This document shows positions 52,575-60,868 of a stretch of 64,000 nt of DNA, piece by piece; the first letter of the stretch is position 1, and each line of letters begins with the position of its first letter. The notes under the pieces were generated by a model. It had not been told where the DNA came from, ran no database searches, and worked only from the letters and a program-made list of their open reading frames with translations. Source of the stretch: Paenibacillus paridis (GTDB taxonomy: Bacteria; Bacillota; Bacilli; Paenibacillales; Paenibacillaceae); the NCBI RefSeq assembly GCF_006345825.1, contig NZ_VCIX01000088.1, positions 124,001 to 188,000 of the forward strand, in the 5' to 3' direction. A program made the position numbers and the translations under genes.

Positions 52575-54260
52575 GTGTTAAAAGAATTGCTGTTACAATT
52601 TATCGTATCCTTATTGCCGGTGTTCGCTTTCCAGCTTTGGTCCCATAAAGAGCAGAGCTGGACGAGAATGCCGGTCTTTATGGGGATTTTTTGTGGAGCA
52701 TCCATGCTGTTGTGCATGCTGAGCACATCCAACGTACTTGGCTACGATGTTGATTTTCGTCTTATTCCCTATTTGATTGGTTCACTTTATGGGGGATTGC
52801 CAACGCTTGTCATTTTGACGGTCATTTATGCAGCCGTAAGAATCCCAATGCTGGACAGCGGCTGGGAAGCGGTTAGCTTCATCATGCTGCTCATTGTATT
52901 TATACCGCTTGTGCTGCTTTCTGTTCGTCCTTTTAGTCGAGCCTCTGCTTTATACAAGGAGAGGAAGGGCTTACTGCTGATGTCGGTATTTATGCTTTAT
53001 TTTGTCATCAGCATGATTGGGTTCATTAGCTATAGCGACGTTTCATGGTCGTTTATTATGGTCGTGTCGCTTATCGTAGCAGTAATGGCGACCTTGACGG
53101 CAACGTGGCTGTCTATCTTTATGATCGAGAGCGTGAAGGAGAAACAGCTGCTGTATAATGAAGTCAAGAGGGTCTCGGCAAATTATCACAACGAGGCGGT
53201 CAAGCTCCAGCAATTTATAGATGAAACTTCATTTGGCGTCATCGTGGTTGATCACGACGGAAGGATCACCCATTTTAATGAAATGGCCAAAAAGCTATTT
53301 TCCCTTCATTCTGAATATACCAGCGCTATGCAAATATTAGGCTCGTCCTTTCCAGAAGTATTTCAGATCGGTCAAGAGGATGCCTGTGTCAAGCTGCTGA
53401 ATCAAGCGCTCGATGGCGAGAAGGTATCGCTGGTTCCCTTTGTAAATAATGAAACGATGCTGCTGCTAACAACGATTTCGCTGCGCACGTCGTTAAATGA
53501 TAAAAATGCGGGTGCGGCGCTCATTGCGCAGGATGTGACCGAAATTCGCCATTTGCAGGACGAGGTGGGGCGGATGGAGCGCCTAAGCTTGGTTGGCCAG
53601 ATGGCAGCGAGCATCACGCATGAAATTCGAAACCCGATGGCGGTCATTCGGGGCTTTGTTCAGCTCATTCAGGAACGAAGCGAAAAAAACCAAGGAGAAT
53701 ATTTTCAAATTATTATCGATGAGCTTGATCGGGCGAATATGATTATTAGCGATTTTTTGTCCCTTGCCCAAAATAGGGTGCTCAAAATGGAGCCGACTTC
53801 CTTGCATGCGATTATCCATGAGCTGATTCCGCTGCTGATGGCGGATGCGAATTTGCGCGGGCAAACGATTGAGGTCAGCCTGGCAGAGTCCATACCGCTT
53901 CTCATGCTGAATGATAGGGAAATTAAACAGTTGTTTCTCAATATTGCCCGCAATGGGATGGAAGCGATGGGGGATCATGGTACGCTTCGGATTAAAACCG
54001 TCAGTTTTGGGGAAAAGATCGAGCTGCGGATCTCAGATCAAGGCGTTGGCATTTCTCAGGAGCAGATGAAGCACTTATTTGAGCCGTTTTTTTCAACGAA
54101 AACACAAGGCACAGGGCTCGGTCTGCCTCTCTGCTTAAGTATTGCCGAACGGCATAATGGCCGCATCGACGTGGAGTCCGAGGAAGGCGAAGGAACTACG
54201 TTCATCGTTACTTTTTTTCTAGCTAAGGAGCACGCCGCGATACCGGATTTCGCGATTTGA
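52575..54260 (+). CDS. KinB-like membrane sensor histidine kinase
   Basis: A 561-residue kinase with GTG start behind GGGGGAAG. Six or so membrane helices (residues 1-195) resemble the 5TMR-LYT module; a PAS domain (about 215-325) has FGVIVVDHDGRITHFNEMAK; the HisKA motif reads MAASITHEIRNPMAVIRGF; and the ATPase has SDQGVGIS and GTGLGLPLCLSIAERH. This arrangement is that of sporulation phosphorelay kinases such as KinB. No response regulator is adjacent, which fits a phosphorelay kinase signalling to a distant Spo0F; that link is inference. Confidence 0.87.
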   Translation: MLKELLLQFIVSLLPVFAFQLWSHKEQSWTRMPVFMGIFCGASMLLCMLSTSNVLGYDVDFRLIPYLIGSLYGGLPTLVILTVIYAAVRIPMLDSGWEAVSFIMLLIVFIPLVLLSVRPFSRASALYKERKGLLLMSVFMLYFVISMIGFISYSDVSWSFIMVVSLIVAVMATLTATWLSIFMIESVKEKQLLYNEVKRVSANYHNEAVKLQQFIDETSFGVIVVDHDGRITHFNEMAKKLFSLHSEYTSAMQILGSSFPEVFQIGQEDACVKLLNQALDGEKVSLVPFVNNETMLLLTTISLRTSLNDKNAGAALIAQDVTEIRHLQDEVGRMERLSLVGQMAASITHEIRNPMAVIRGFVQLIQERSEKNQGEYFQIIIDELDRANMIISDFLSLAQNRVLKMEPTSLHAIIHELIPLLMADANLRGQTIEVSLAESIPLLMLNDREIKQLFLNIARNGMEAMGDHGTLRIKTVSFGEKIELRISDQGVGISQEQMKHLFEPFFSTKTQGTGLGLPLCLSIAERHNGRIDVESEEGEGTTFIVTFFLAKEHAAIPDFAI

Positions 54261-54419
54261 ATAAAAACGAGGCAACCATAGGCTATAGATAGATAATATT
54301 AAAGATGGACAGGGTCAGGCTGCCTTAGGATTTATAAGGAAAGGTGCGGTTGCGCATACTACTCTAGCAAGATAACCGGCCAAAGCAGCTGGAGAGCATG
54401 ACGGGAGGAGGGCAAAGCC

Positions 54420-54563
54420 ATGACGGAGCACAATGAACAGAAGGACCGTTCGGCTGAACAGACGCAGCAAGCAGCGAAAAATACAGCCGGCAAGAACAGC
54501 AAGTCGCCAGAATCGGAAGGTTTCGATAAAAAACTAGATGGGCCAAATCGTCCTTCCATCTAG
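54420..54563 (+). CDS. Small hydrophilic protein, 47 residues
   Basis: A short gene with a good GGGAGGAGGG ribosome site. It encodes a Gln/Lys/Ser-rich protein starting MTEHNEQKDRS and ending KKLDGPNRPSI. It has no signal peptide or hydrophobic segment, and is probably unfolded alone. It lies 15 bases before the DUF3905-like gene, so the two are likely an operon. Spore-associated small proteins look similar in composition, but no family was recognised. Confidence 0.6.
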   Translation: MTEHNEQKDRSAEQTQQAAKNTAGKNSKSPESEGFDKKLDGPNRPSI

Positions 54564-54578
54564 CGCGGAGGTGTGCCA

Positions 54579-54953
54579 ATGACTGATTCCACGCATGAGG
54601 GAGAGCCACCGTATGGCGATGATCCGGCGCTTGATCCTTACGAAATTGAGTTTTTGCCGCAGTTTCGGCATGGGCGCGGCAGCCGTGCACCATATGTGAA
54701 TCAATACGGCGTTGTAATCGGTGACCATGAATACGAATCTCCGAATTCGCCTCTGTCGCAATGGAGCGAGGATACCGATCCCGCTATTATGGCGGGCGAT
54801 GAATGGGTGCATCCGTTTAAGGATGTGGGCTTTTTAACGGCGGATAACCGAGATATTTTTGAAAAGGGCCAGTCACCGCAAGGCGGCATATTTACACATC
54901 CTGACAAAAATTCGGCATACGGCCTCGATGAGCCGGGCACACAATCGGATTAA
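54579..54953 (+). CDS. DUF3905-like protein
   Basis: A 124-residue acidic soluble protein. ATG at 54579 follows GGAGGT by 6 bases; an upstream GTG at 54573 is less suited. The segment YVNQYGVVIGDHEYESPNSP followed by DPAIMAGDEWVHPFKD agrees with my memory of DUF3905, a family of spore-forming Bacillota without known function. It shares an operon with the 47-residue protein and follows a KinB-like kinase, which makes a sporulation role attractive but unproven. Confidence 0.7.
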   Translation: MTDSTHEGEPPYGDDPALDPYEIEFLPQFRHGRGSRAPYVNQYGVVIGDHEYESPNSPLSQWSEDTDPAIMAGDEWVHPFKDVGFLTADNRDIFEKGQSPQGGIFTHPDKNSAYGLDEPGTQSD

Positions 54954-54966
54954 GCTGCAAAAAGAA

Positions 54967-54990
54967 CAGCCGGAGCGGCCGCTCCGGTTG
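54967..54990 (+). terminator. Intrinsic terminator after the DUF3905-like gene
   Basis: CCGGAGC pairs with GCTCCGG around GGCC, extended by CAG/TTG, followed by CTTTATTTT. Confidence 0.75.
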
Positions 54991-55054
54991 CTTTATTTTG
55001 ACTACGGACGGTATAATAGTAGCTAAAATAAAGTAATTAAAGGAGTGTGTTTCG

Positions 55055-55489
55055 ATGTCGATGTCATTCGAACGATACATGTTAGATATGGTGCAGCCTA
55101 TGCGGGACGATCTTACTCGCATTGGCATTCAGGAGCTTCGCACACCTGAAGAAGTAGAAGAAAAATTGCCTAACGCAAAGGGCACAGCACTTGTCGTTAT
55201 CAACTCGGTATGCGGCTGTGCTGCAGGCCAGTGCCGTCCAGGCGTAGCGGACGCGCTACAGCATGATATTACTCCTGATCATCTCTATACGGTGTTCGCA
55301 GGTCAAGATAAAGAAGCAACGGCGAAGGCTCGTGAATATTTCGCTCCATACCCGCCATCTTCCCCATCGATCGCTTTGATGAAGGATGGAGAGCTAGTAC
55401 ACTTTATTGAGCGCCACCAGATTGAAAATCGTTCGGCATCGGATATTGCAGCCGATCTGTCTGACGCTTTCGATCGGTTTTGCCGCTAA
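55055..55489 (+). CDS. Bacilliredoxin (BrxA/BrxB, YphP/YqiW family)
   Basis: A 144-residue thioredoxin-fold protein with the CGC active site: Cys53 and Cys55 in INSVCGCAAGQCRPG, with a further Cys60. Bacilliredoxins remove bacillithiol from S-bacillithiolated proteins after oxidative stress, and imply that the organism makes bacillithiol. Length and N-terminus match the family closely. The ribosome site is AAAGGAG. nadE begins 14 bases after its stop, so the genes probably share a transcript. Confidence 0.93.
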   Translation: MSMSFERYMLDMVQPMRDDLTRIGIQELRTPEEVEEKLPNAKGTALVVINSVCGCAAGQCRPGVADALQHDITPDHLYTVFAGQDKEATAKAREYFAPYPPSSPSIALMKDGELVHFIERHQIENRSASDIAADLSDAFDRFCR

Positions 55490-55503
55490 ACGGGACGGTG
55501 ACT

Positions 55504-56313
55504 ATGAGCCTACAACAAGAAATTATTGAAAGACTAGGCGTGAAGCCAGAAATCGATCCGGAAGTGGAGATTCGGAAGCGGGTCGACTTTTTGAAGCAGT
55601 ATGTTCAGCAGTCCGGCACGACAGGTCTGTTGATTGCCATTAGCGGCGGAATTGACAGCGCGGTAGCGGCAGGACTGTGCAAGCGTGCTACGGATGAGCT
55701 AAGCTCTGAAACGGGCCGCGAGTATATGACGCTAGGCGTGTTCCAGCCTTACGGGGAGCAATCGGATATCGCTGACAGCTACGCCGTAGCCGAAGCTTTT
55801 CAATTGAAGCACCGTGCGGAAACGAATATTGCTGAAGCGGTTGACGAGATTGCCATCGAAGTGGAGCACAACTTTAAGTCGCTTGGCATTCCGCGCCACC
55901 TGAGCCGCGGTGGCAAGGGCAACGTCAAGGCAAGAACGCGGATGGTTATGCAGTATGCGCTTGCTTTCGATCTTAATCTGCTTGTCGTAGGCACGGATCA
56001 TGCATCCGAAGCAATTACCGGCTTTTATACGAAGTGGGGCGATGGCGCTGTAGACGTTACCCCTCTTAGTACGCTGAACAAACGCCAAGTGCGTCAATTA
56101 GCCTCCCATATCGGCGTTCCGCAAAGCGTATTGGATAAAGCGCCAACGGCTGGCCTATGGGATGGACAAACCGATGAGGATGAGCTTGGGATCACTTACG
56201 GCGATAACAGCGATTACCTCGAAGGCAAGTCGATCAACGCTGAGACGCGCGAGAAGCTGGAGAAGCAATATTTGAAAACCGAGCACAAACGCTCCCCGAT
56301 TCCGGGTATTTAA
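55504..56313 (+). CDS. nadE: NH3-dependent NAD synthetase
   Basis: A 269-residue cytoplasmic enzyme that amidates nicotinic acid adenine dinucleotide to NAD using ATP and ammonia. The PP-loop reads LLIAISGGIDSAVAAGL; GTDHASEAITGFYTKWGDG and KAPTAGLWDGQTDEDELG are family hallmarks. There is no glutaminase domain. The start at 55504 gives the normal N-terminus (MSLQQEIIERLGVKPEIDP). It follows the bacilliredoxin gene and ends at a strong terminator. Confidence 0.96.
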   Translation: MSLQQEIIERLGVKPEIDPEVEIRKRVDFLKQYVQQSGTTGLLIAISGGIDSAVAAGLCKRATDELSSETGREYMTLGVFQPYGEQSDIADSYAVAEAFQLKHRAETNIAEAVDEIAIEVEHNFKSLGIPRHLSRGGKGNVKARTRMVMQYALAFDLNLLVVGTDHASEAITGFYTKWGDGAVDVTPLSTLNKRQVRQLASHIGVPQSVLDKAPTAGLWDGQTDEDELGITYGDNSDYLEGKSINAETREKLEKQYLKTEHKRSPIPGI

Positions 56314-56343
56314 GCAGCTGCCTTGGTTTGGTTACATGATGAG

Positions 56344-56386
56344 GACTGCCCTGCTGCCGAGTGATCGGTGCAGGGCAGTTTTTTTT
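56344..56386 (+). terminator. Intrinsic terminator after nadE
   Basis: ACTGCCCTGC pairs with GCAGGGCAGT, with inner CCG/CGG pairing, followed by eight T. Confidence 0.92.
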
Positions 56387-56439
56387 GAAAATATTAGAAA
56401 GGTATATCATATACAAATGAACCGATGGGAGAGCAGCCG

Positions 56440-56895
56440 ATGAAGCCGATTCGAAATTCCGCGAAAGCGGTCATTATCGCCGATCAGCACATTTTATTAA
56501 CGAAAAATCAAGATTCCGACGGTTATTTTTATTTATTTCCCGGCGGTGGACAGGAAAAGGGCGAGGAGCTCAGCGACGCGGTCATCCGCGAATGCATGGA
56601 GGAAGCCGGATGCAAGGTCGCTGTTCGCGGACTGCTGTTTGTCAGGGAGTATATTGGCAAAAACCATGAGTTTGCGGACTGGGATAGCGATACGCATCAG
56701 GTGGAGTTTTATTTTGAATGTGTGATAGAGTCACAGGAAGAAAACTTCGCTGGCGCAAATCCGGATGCCGATCAAGTAGGCGTGGACTGGGTGGCGCTTA
56801 GCGAGCTGGATAATATCAGAATTTATCCACGAGGACTGGTGAAGCAGCTTCAAACCGGGGTGTACAAACCCTGCTACATAGGCGATTCAAATTAG
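56440..56895 (+). CDS. NUDIX hydrolase
   Basis: A 151-residue pyrophosphohydrolase. The Nudix box spans GGGQEKGEELSDAV and IRECMEEAGC and matches GX5EX7REUXEEXGU. A long Asp/His-rich loop (FADWDSDTHQVEFYFE) follows. ATG at 56440 follows GGGAGAG; the ATG at 56425 has no ribosome site. Substrates of such enzymes are nucleoside diphosphate derivatives; which one is unknown. It stands alone. Confidence 0.92.
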   Translation: MKPIRNSAKAVIIADQHILLTKNQDSDGYFYLFPGGGQEKGEELSDAVIRECMEEAGCKVAVRGLLFVREYIGKNHEFADWDSDTHQVEFYFECVIESQEENFAGANPDADQVGVDWVALSELDNIRIYPRGLVKQLQTGVYKPCYIGDSN

Positions 56896-56967
56896 TGCAG
56901 TCATTTTGGGGGAAATGGGCTGTGATGCCTACCCGTTTTTTAGTTGGCATAAGAAGGTGAACTCAGG

Positions 56968-57363
56968 ATGAAAGCTAGATTACCGTACTTATTAGCATTT
57001 CTTATCACGATGATTCTTGGTTATAGCTCGAGAAGTTTTGCTGCGATGCTTCCAACGTTTGTCGCAGAGCATTTTGGAGATGCGCTGTGGGCTGGCATGA
57101 TTTATTTTGGCTTTCGTTTCGTTTGGGTTGCTAAGAGGCTTGGCATTGCCGTAATAGCCAGTTTCGTATTTAGTTTTGCCATTGAGACCAGCCAGCTCTA
57201 TCAAGCGGATTGGATTCAGGCCATTCGAAGTCATCCGTTAGGGGCGTTGGTGCTGGGGAACGGGTTTTTGGCGCTGGATTTGGTAAGGTATAGTGCCGGC
57301 ATAGCGGTGGCATGGTTCATCGATAGCTGCATTCTTAACAAGCTGGTGCGAAAAAAATCATAA
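56968..57363 (+). CDS. DUF2809 membrane protein
   Basis: A 131-residue protein with about four membrane helices. The sequence LGYSSRSFAAMLPTFVAEHF at residues 18-37, the helix FSFAIETSQLYQADWIQAIR and the HPLGALVLGNGFLALDLVRY segment fit DUF2809, a small VanZ-like membrane family without known function. It is behind AAGAAGGTGA and is not linked to a neighbour. Downstream is a repeat zone. Confidence 0.8.
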   Translation: MKARLPYLLAFLITMILGYSSRSFAAMLPTFVAEHFGDALWAGMIYFGFRFVWVAKRLGIAVIASFVFSFAIETSQLYQADWIQAIRSHPLGALVLGNGFLALDLVRYSAGIAVAWFIDSCILNKLVRKKS

Positions 57364-57370
57364 TGATACA

Positions 57371-57448
57371 AGTTGAACGAAAGAAATGAAGTTTAAGTGA
57401 AGCGAGGAAAACGTTCTGGTGAAACGAAGGGTTCGCTTTTGCAGCCGG
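57371..57448 (+). repeat. Repeat B, copy 4 (fullest)
   Basis: It runs from GTTGAACGAAAGAAATGAAG through AGCGAGGAAAACG, TTCTGG and AAACGAAG to GCAGCCGG. The left part matches 27131-27153 and 17859-17893, the right part 990-1035 and 17894-17928. It lies 31 bases upstream of an octamer array. Confidence 0.75.
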
Positions 57449-57478
57449 AATTTTACCTTAGGAGGTTGGAGATTGAAA

Positions 57479-57673
57479 TAGATCTATTTTTTAGACCTAT
57501 TCCGAGTAAAGCAGCCAGTTTGGGAGAAATAGGTCTACTTTTTAGATCTAATTGGCTCCGGAATGACGTTTTAGAGGGAATTCGGAGGTTTGAGATTGAA
57601 ATAGATCTATTTTTTAGACCTATTCCGAGAAAAGCAGCCAGTTTGGGAGAAATAGGTCTACTTTTTAGATCTA
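57479..57673. repeat. TAGRYCTA octamer array, locus 3
   Basis: Octamers start at 57479, 57492, 57530, 57543, 57602, 57615, 57653 and 57666: spacings 13, 51 and 123 as at the other loci. All eight are perfect, in the order A, C, G, A in each unit. The two units differ from each other by very few bases, including the inner segment with GCAGCCAGTTTGGGAGAAA, yet that inner segment is unlike those of the other loci. Confidence 0.88.
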
Positions 57674-57728
57674 ATTGGCTCTGGAGATACGGGGAAATTT
57701 AATTAAGCTTATCCCGTTCTAAAAGTGG

Positions 57729-57774
57729 GGAGCTGTCTTGATGGTTATGGATATTAGCCTTACAAGACAGCTCC
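57729..57774 (-). terminator. Hairpin downstream of the SGNH hydrolase gene
   Basis: GGAGCTGTCTTG pairs perfectly with CAAGACAGCTCC over a 22-base loop. It lies 14 bases past the SGNH stop on the minus strand; the T run is weak. Confidence 0.6.
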
Positions 57775-57787
57775 TTTGACGATTAAT

Positions 57788-58927
57788 TTAGTTGTTATAC
57801 CAGGCGAGGAAAGCATCGGCAACCGCCGTGCCTGCCAGGCCGTTCGGGTGAGGGTCATTATGCGGACTCATAAACTCCGGGCGCAGCAGCTGGTCGTTTG
57901 GCTTCGCTTGCCCAAGCACTGCGGCGATATCGAAGACGCCGGAGACACTGTTGGCAGCATCGCTCCGAATCCAGTTATTTACGGTGCGCCAGACTGTTTC
58001 CTGCTCACCTGCAAAGTTGAAGGCTGGAAGAGTACACAGCCAAAGGACAAGCCCGGGCTTTTGGCTAGTGAGCAGGCTAATGATTGTAGTCAGGTCTGCA
58101 ATCAACTGCTCGGCGCTCCGATTGGCAGTACCGACATCATTTACCCCGATACAAAGGATCACCTCATCACCGTGTAGCGCTTTGGACAGCCAGACGCTAT
58201 CCTCCACCAAGTCATAGGCACGTGCCCACCCGCTGCCGATATTCCACACGCCTGTGTCTGTTCCTAGACTAGCCGCGATTTTGGCGGCCCAGAAGGCGTA
58301 CCCGTCCTTCTCCGTTCGAACGCCTTGCGTAATGGAATCACCGAGGAACACAAGCTGCTTAGAGGTGGTTTTCTCATATGCGATCAAGGAAGGCAGCACC
58401 TGACGATTGCCGGCGCCTTCATAACCATCGGCAGAAGCTTGCTTGGCGGCATCTCCCACCGCTTCAAATGCGCTGGCGAGCAATGTCTCCGTATTGAATG
58501 GCAGTCCTTCGCTCAAGCCATCAAGCGTAATCGCCCAGCTGAAAGCCAGAAAATGGCCGTCCGGCACATGAATTGCGGACGCATCGCTCCAAAACTGCTC
58601 GCCCGGCCGTACATCCTTGGAGGGAGAGCCGGCAAACGTCAGCGGACGCTCGGTACCTGCAACGATGCTGCCATCTGGCTGTTGTCCGCCATCGGCGATG
58701 AAGCAGGACTCAATACGCCAATGGCCGCCTTGGTCACTAGCATTGGATTCGGAGCCATCTGCCCAGGTCGAGTCAACCGTGTTGCTGTGCCAGAACTTGA
58801 TTTGAAGCTGTCCAAATTCCCGTGGCTGGATGTACGTACGAAAGGTGATTGTCGTTTTTTCGCTAAATCTTGCTATGAAATTGCTTGCGCTTGAGAGTGA
58901 GGTGATGGATGTATATCCGCTTTGCAA
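57788..58927 (-). CDS. SGNH/GDSL hydrolase with N-terminal beta-sandwich
   Basis: A 379-residue protein. Residues 1-170 form a beta-rich domain, possibly carbohydrate-binding. Residues 185-379 are an SGNH esterase: block I LVFLGDSITQGV with the nucleophile Ser, block II around WNIGSGWARAYD, block III GVNDVG, block V DPHPNGLAG with the Asp-His pair. Such enzymes deacetylate polysaccharides or cleave small esters. It appears cytoplasmic, since there is no signal peptide. The TTG start at 58927 lies 9 bases after AAGGGG. It is divergent from the large unknown gene at 59091, which may be functionally linked. Confidence 0.85.
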   Translation of the reverse strand: MQSGYTSITSLSSASNFIARFSEKTTITFRTYIQPREFGQLQIKFWHSNTVDSTWADGSESNASDQGGHWRIESCFIADGGQQPDGSIVAGTERPLTFAGSPSKDVRPGEQFWSDASAIHVPDGHFLAFSWAITLDGLSEGLPFNTETLLASAFEAVGDAAKQASADGYEGAGNRQVLPSLIAYEKTTSKQLVFLGDSITQGVRTEKDGYAFWAAKIAASLGTDTGVWNIGSGWARAYDLVEDSVWLSKALHGDEVILCIGVNDVGTANRSAEQLIADLTTIISLLTSQKPGLVLWLCTLPAFNFAGEQETVWRTVNNWIRSDAANSVSGVFDIAAVLGQAKPNDQLLRPEFMSPHNDPHPNGLAGTAVADAFLAWYNN

Positions 58928-59090
58928 AGCATTCAGCCCCTTAACCGATAATGAAGCGTCTTCTCAACGAGAGACGGCATATCTTACAAAACTATCATTT
59001 TTTATGATAGAAAACAATGTAGAGGTTTCTCTTGGAATTGAAATTATATATGATAGTAAGAAAAATATGCCACTCGAGGGGATTTGCGAG

Positions 59091-60722
59091 ATGGGCTTCA
59101 AAGCCAGAAAAGACGAAATCATCCGTTTGATTGCAATCGCAGCGCAGGACCAACCGCTTTTAAGCAGCGGATTATGGTTCCATCACGATATACGCGACAA
59201 CTTTTATTATGCCTCCTATCTATTCTCTGCGGCGCTTGAAGAAGGGGAGAAGCTTCCTTTCGAGGCTAGCGCCGCCAAACAAAAGGCAGAAGGTGTTCTC
59301 CTTGAAGTGCTTCAGCTTCAGGATCGGAATGAAAGCAGCGCGACCTATGGCCATTGGCCGCTTCATCTAGGTGAGGATCCGCGGAAGGCAGCGCCACATC
59401 CCCTGCCAGTTGAGCTAATGGGCAGCCTGATGGCTTTCTTTGCGAGCCGATACAGCGGGCAGCTTAGCGAAGCGCTTGCTTCAGCCTTTGATACGGCGCT
59501 CCTTCATGTCTACCGAAGCGGGTTCTACCGCCAGACCAATACGTTCGGCCATCACGATGCCAAATATACGGCAGCTAAGCTGATTTTTGGACAACGATTT
59601 GCAGATGCGGAGCTGCTGGGGGATGGCCACGCCAACCTGAGGCTGACCTTAGCCCATGTTCGCAAAGAGGGCATGTCGGAATACAGCAGCCTGCCGTGGT
59701 TCTGGCATTGGGTGCAAGCCTTTACCTGCGCGTGGCATATGTTGGATGAACGTTCGATTCAGACGGAGCTTGCCGATTTGCTGGATTATCTCTGGTGCGA
59801 GCGGGCTGATTTTTATTTAAAAGGGACGTGGGCAGGGGCGCATTGCCGCGGACAAAAGCATGATATTCCGCTCGATGGGAATGTCCTGTTCGATTACGTG
59901 CAGTTTGGCGATTTCGAGCTTCCGCTTGCTCTTCCCCGGACGGAGTATGCCGGATTCCTTTATTATAAGGCTCCTGAGCAAGCGCTTAGGAAAGCGATTA
60001 ATCGAAGCCGGCCGTCCGAGGTGAAAAAGACGGTTACCAAGCGCTCAGAAGCGGGTGCGGTCCATTTGCACAGTTATGCGTATATAACAGCCAACTTTGC
60101 GGCAGGCGGGATGTGGGAGCGGTACGAGGAGTTTGACAACGAGCAGCACCGCTGGGATATTACATTGCCGCTTGGACAGCAAAACGGCGTGAATCAAACC
60201 TATTTCTTCCATCCGTCTGATCCGTATGCTGCTGAGGATGCGAGGCATCAAACCGGCTATACGGAGGTCTTGTTCCATAAAAATGCGATTGCAGCGCTAT
60301 ATCCGCTGCCCGAGCATGCTTCTCATACCATTATAGGCGTGCTGCCGAAGGCGGACTGGCAGGAGGAGCTCGGCTTACTGCTTGCGAAAGTGGGGGGAGT
60401 TTATTTAGCTGCCTATATCATGCAGTCATACGTACTGGAGCAGCTTCCCGATCGATGCCTAGTTACAAGCGAAGCGAAGCATAATGGCGTCGTTATCGAA
60501 GCTGTAAGCGAGAAAGATGCAGAAGAAAGCGGCATAGCAGACTTTGCGGCATTCCAGATGAAAGCAAGAAGCAATGCCCCTTTATGGTCAACCAATCTTG
60601 CGCTTGGCGTGAACTATATGGCATGGGACGGCACCGCTCTTGAGCTGATTGTAGGGAAAGACGGAACAAGCACCAAAACAATCAACGGACAGGCTGTCGA
60701 TTTCAGCGGATATTGTAAATAA
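59091..60722 (+). CDS. Large protein of unknown family, possibly polysaccharide-related
   Basis: A 543-residue cytoplasmic protein. ATG at 59091, 9 bases after GAGGGG, is preferred; the frame is open further upstream but would overlap the divergent SGNH gene. The first 330 residues are helical with aromatic/His-rich turns (SGLWFHHDIRDNFYYASYLF, ATYGHWPLHLGEDPRKAAPH, FYRQTNTFGHHDAKYTA), suggesting an (alpha/alpha) toroid as in polysaccharide lyases. The last 200 look like a beta-sandwich. No family was recognised by eye and no catalytic set can be named. Confidence 0.6.
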   Translation: MGFKARKDEIIRLIAIAAQDQPLLSSGLWFHHDIRDNFYYASYLFSAALEEGEKLPFEASAAKQKAEGVLLEVLQLQDRNESSATYGHWPLHLGEDPRKAAPHPLPVELMGSLMAFFASRYSGQLSEALASAFDTALLHVYRSGFYRQTNTFGHHDAKYTAAKLIFGQRFADAELLGDGHANLRLTLAHVRKEGMSEYSSLPWFWHWVQAFTCAWHMLDERSIQTELADLLDYLWCERADFYLKGTWAGAHCRGQKHDIPLDGNVLFDYVQFGDFELPLALPRTEYAGFLYYKAPEQALRKAINRSRPSEVKKTVTKRSEAGAVHLHSYAYITANFAAGGMWERYEEFDNEQHRWDITLPLGQQNGVNQTYFFHPSDPYAAEDARHQTGYTEVLFHKNAIAALYPLPEHASHTIIGVLPKADWQEELGLLLAKVGGVYLAAYIMQSYVLEQLPDRCLVTSEAKHNGVVIEAVSEKDAEESGIADFAAFQMKARSNAPLWSTNLALGVNYMAWDGTALELIVGKDGTSTKTINGQAVDFSGYCK

Positions 60723-60868
60723 TAAAGTCTTAAATAACAAAGACGTTCCATACTGGCCGCAAATTCACATATCGTTCACAGGCGCGTAGCTCTTACGAGT
60801 CATGTGCCGAGTCTCCTCCATTGATACAATTTGTACAGTTAATTCAAATCGATGGAGGTTTTATAAAA

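Larger units (their letters stand above)
57364..57787. other. Intergenic repeat zone between convergent genes
   Basis: It contains repeat B (57371-57448), an octamer array (57479-57673) and a hairpin (57729-57774). A reading frame from 57397 to 57702 simply translates the repeats and is not a gene. Confidence 0.7.

Noticed and set aside
57397..57702. A 101-residue frame across repeat B and the octamer array
   Set aside because: It only translates the two near-identical repeat halves (RRFEIEIDLFFRPIP twice).
58830..59090. Upstream extension of the large unknown gene
   Set aside because: It would overlap the start of the divergent SGNH gene, and the ATG at 59091 has a proper ribosome site.
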